A stretch of DNA of 6,108 nucleotides, taken from the NCBI GenBank assembly GCA_910586425.1, contig CAJUHL010000092.1:1-6108 (forward strand), written 5' to 3'. The translations under genes and the position numbers were made by a program. The stretch comes from an uncultured Bacilli bacterium (lineage in GTDB: Bacteria > Bacillota_I > Bacilli_A > RF39 > UBA660). Shown here piece after piece: positions 5,276 to 6,108 of this stretch. The stretch's first letter is position 1. Every line of letters starts with the position of its first letter. The notes under the pieces are model-generated. The model saw only the letters and a program-made list of their open reading frames with translations, did not search any database and had not been told where the DNA came from.

Positions 5276-5385
5276 TAAAACCATTCACGATTCCAACGCC
5301 ATACTACAGATTTATGAAAATAAAATCTTCTGTTACGATTTTTATATAAAGATTAGCGCTATTCTTTTGCACCTTGAAAATTAAG

Positions 5386-5393
5386 AAAGGAGG
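5386..5393 (+). promoter_or_regulatory. Near-consensus ribosome-binding site of the TnpA-like gene
   Basis: AAAGGAGG lies 7 bases before the ATG at 5401, the strongest Shine-Dalgarno match in the window. It excludes the in-frame TTG at 5374, which lies upstream of it. Confidence 0.8.
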
Positions 5394-5400
5394 AACCAGC

Positions 5401-6072
5401 ATGGAAGTCAAAAGTGTAAAAAAGGCTGTCGGCACTATCTATTTTCTAGTTGACGATAACAATAGACCTATCATGCCAGTCTACCGCTTCATGCTCCATA
5501 TGCTCAGTAATGGCTTTAGCAGTAATACCAGCAAAACATATGCGCAGCATTTAAAGCTCTATTATGAATGGCTTTCCCTTGTAGGACTTGATTATCACAC
5601 AGCAGTCGGTGTCGGGCAGAACAAAAAATCAGTGGTTTTGTCAAACCTGTCAACATTTAAGTTCTGGCTCAAATATCCAGACTATGATGAAAAACTTACT
5701 CCCATTAACGGATATGTAGCCAAAAGGCAGGCAATCACTGTAAACCAGATCATGAATGCTGTCCTGTCCTTCTACGATTTTTTAGAGTTCGATGAAGGAA
5801 TAGACACGCTACATCTTTATAAAGAAACACGAAGCAATTCTCAATTTGGCTCTTTCCTATCAGAAATGATTTTGAAGAAGGAAAAGAAACTTACCTCTAT
5901 TTTGAAGGAGAAAGTTCCCAAAAAGAGAATTGAATATGTCACCAGAAGCCAGTATGAGCTTCTCTACGAAAAAGCAACAAATCAGCGCAACAGGATAATT
6001 ATTGGATTGATGTTTGAAGGAGGTCTTAGAGTCTCCGAAGTGATTGGACTTAATATCGTAAGCGTCAAATAA
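5401..6072 (+). CDS. Tn554 TnpA-like tyrosine recombinase, truncated
   Basis: The 223-residue product resembles the N-terminal part of Tn554 TnpA-type tyrosine recombinases. A short strand region (IYFLVDDNNRPIMPV, about 13-27) is followed by the SAM-like core-binding domain (about 28-135, with SSNTSKTYAQHLKLYYEWL). A linker comes next, then the start of the catalytic domain (about 178-223). The first catalytic arginine is present in EGGLRVSEVIGL (R210, E213). The frame ends at a TAA (6070-6072) 13 residues later, where relatives of about 350 residues continue with the lysine hairpin, H-x-x-R box and tyrosine. None of these occurs here or in the remaining 36 bases, and no other frame resumes the match visibly. 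As written it cannot catalyse recombination. Possible causes are a nonsense mutation, an insertion or rearrangement junction at about 6055-6070, or a sequencing or assembly error. The start is secure. Confidence 0.75.
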   Translation: MEVKSVKKAVGTIYFLVDDNNRPIMPVYRFMLHMLSNGFSSNTSKTYAQHLKLYYEWLSLVGLDYHTAVGVGQNKKSVVLSNLSTFKFWLKYPDYDEKLTPINGYVAKRQAITVNQIMNAVLSFYDFLEFDEGIDTLHLYKETRSNSQFGSFLSEMILKKEKKLTSILKEKVPKKRIEYVTRSQYELLYEKATNQRNRIIIGLMFEGGLRVSEVIGLNIVSVK

Positions 6073-6100
6073 GAACGTGTAGTGAAATATATGGCGTTCT
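6072..6100. other. Small inverted repeat just after the recombinase stop
   Basis: AGAACG (6072-6077) and CGTTCT (6095-6100) are perfect 6-bp inverted arms separated by 17 bases. They begin exactly at the end of the premature stop codon of the TnpA-like gene. They could be a recombinase-binding pair or part of another element's end, but six matching bases are weak evidence. Confidence 0.2.
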
Positions 6101-6108
6101 CCTGTAAA

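Noticed and set aside
5301..5332. A+T-rich hairpin (AGATTT with AAATCT) upstream of the TnpA-like gene
   Set aside because: The stem is only six A+T-rich pairs with no U-run or conserved context; such pairings are frequent in this composition.
6055..6108. Start of a group II intron interrupting the recombinase
   Set aside because: The expected GTGCG-type 5' end is not present; GTGTAG at about 6077 is a poor match and the window ends too soon to see intron structure.
1..6108. CRISPR array, tRNA, rRNA or riboswitch
   Set aside because: No spaced direct repeats, cloverleaf-like segments or recognisable RNA signatures were found; the only clear tandem repeat is coding.

Overview
The window is an A+T-rich accessory region from a low-GC Gram-positive bacterium. 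It is most likely a gut Clostridia member (Lachnospiraceae/Ruminococcaceae type) carrying an integrative or transposable element. Three things support this. Most start codons follow a strong AAGGAG-type Shine-Dalgarno sequence. The genes are short, tightly packed and mostly on one strand. The recognisable families (two tyrosine recombinases, a DUF262 protein, a RadC-type JAB protein, a DUF3970-like small protein and a Tn554 TnpC/DUF6262-like protein) are typical of mobile-element cargo in these bacteria. The taxon is an inference; no rRNA, tRNA or core housekeeping gene is present.

Left block (42-3005, + strand): a complete tyrosine recombinase (42-938) with all catalytic residues is followed by two small genes that overlap or abut (983-1321 and 1305-1613). 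The second looks like a shortened N-terminal piece of a DUF5688-type protein. Next is a 442-residue stand-alone DUF262 protein (1677-3005) with a very acidic C-terminal tail built on a 13-residue tandem repeat. A strong intrinsic terminator (3035-3070) closes this block.

Middle block (3091-4727, + strand): five small genes, most with good ribosome-binding sites. They are a 51-residue acidic protein (3091-3246), a DUF3970-like protein (3292-3486), an unrecognised 142-residue protein (3506-3934), a RadC-like JAB/MPN protein with its metal-binding motif (3950-4429) and an unrecognised 94-residue protein (4443-4727). The block ends in a 14-bp hairpin with an A-tract and a T-tract (4735-4775), which probably terminates transcription from both sides.

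Right block (4750-6072): a minus-strand helix-turn-helix plus coiled-coil protein resembling Tn554 TnpC/DUF6262 (5184-4750) is divergent from a Tn554 TnpA-like tyrosine recombinase (5401-6072). The latter stops just after its first catalytic arginine, so it lacks most of the catalytic domain. The 216-bp gap between them holds a good extended -10 promoter for the minus gene and small inverted repeats that could be an operator.

No CRISPR array, tRNA, rRNA, riboswitch or replication origin was seen. The best candidates for undescribed biology are the DUF262 protein with its acidic repeat tail and small upstream partners, and the divergent TnpC-like/TnpA-like pair with its truncated recombinase.
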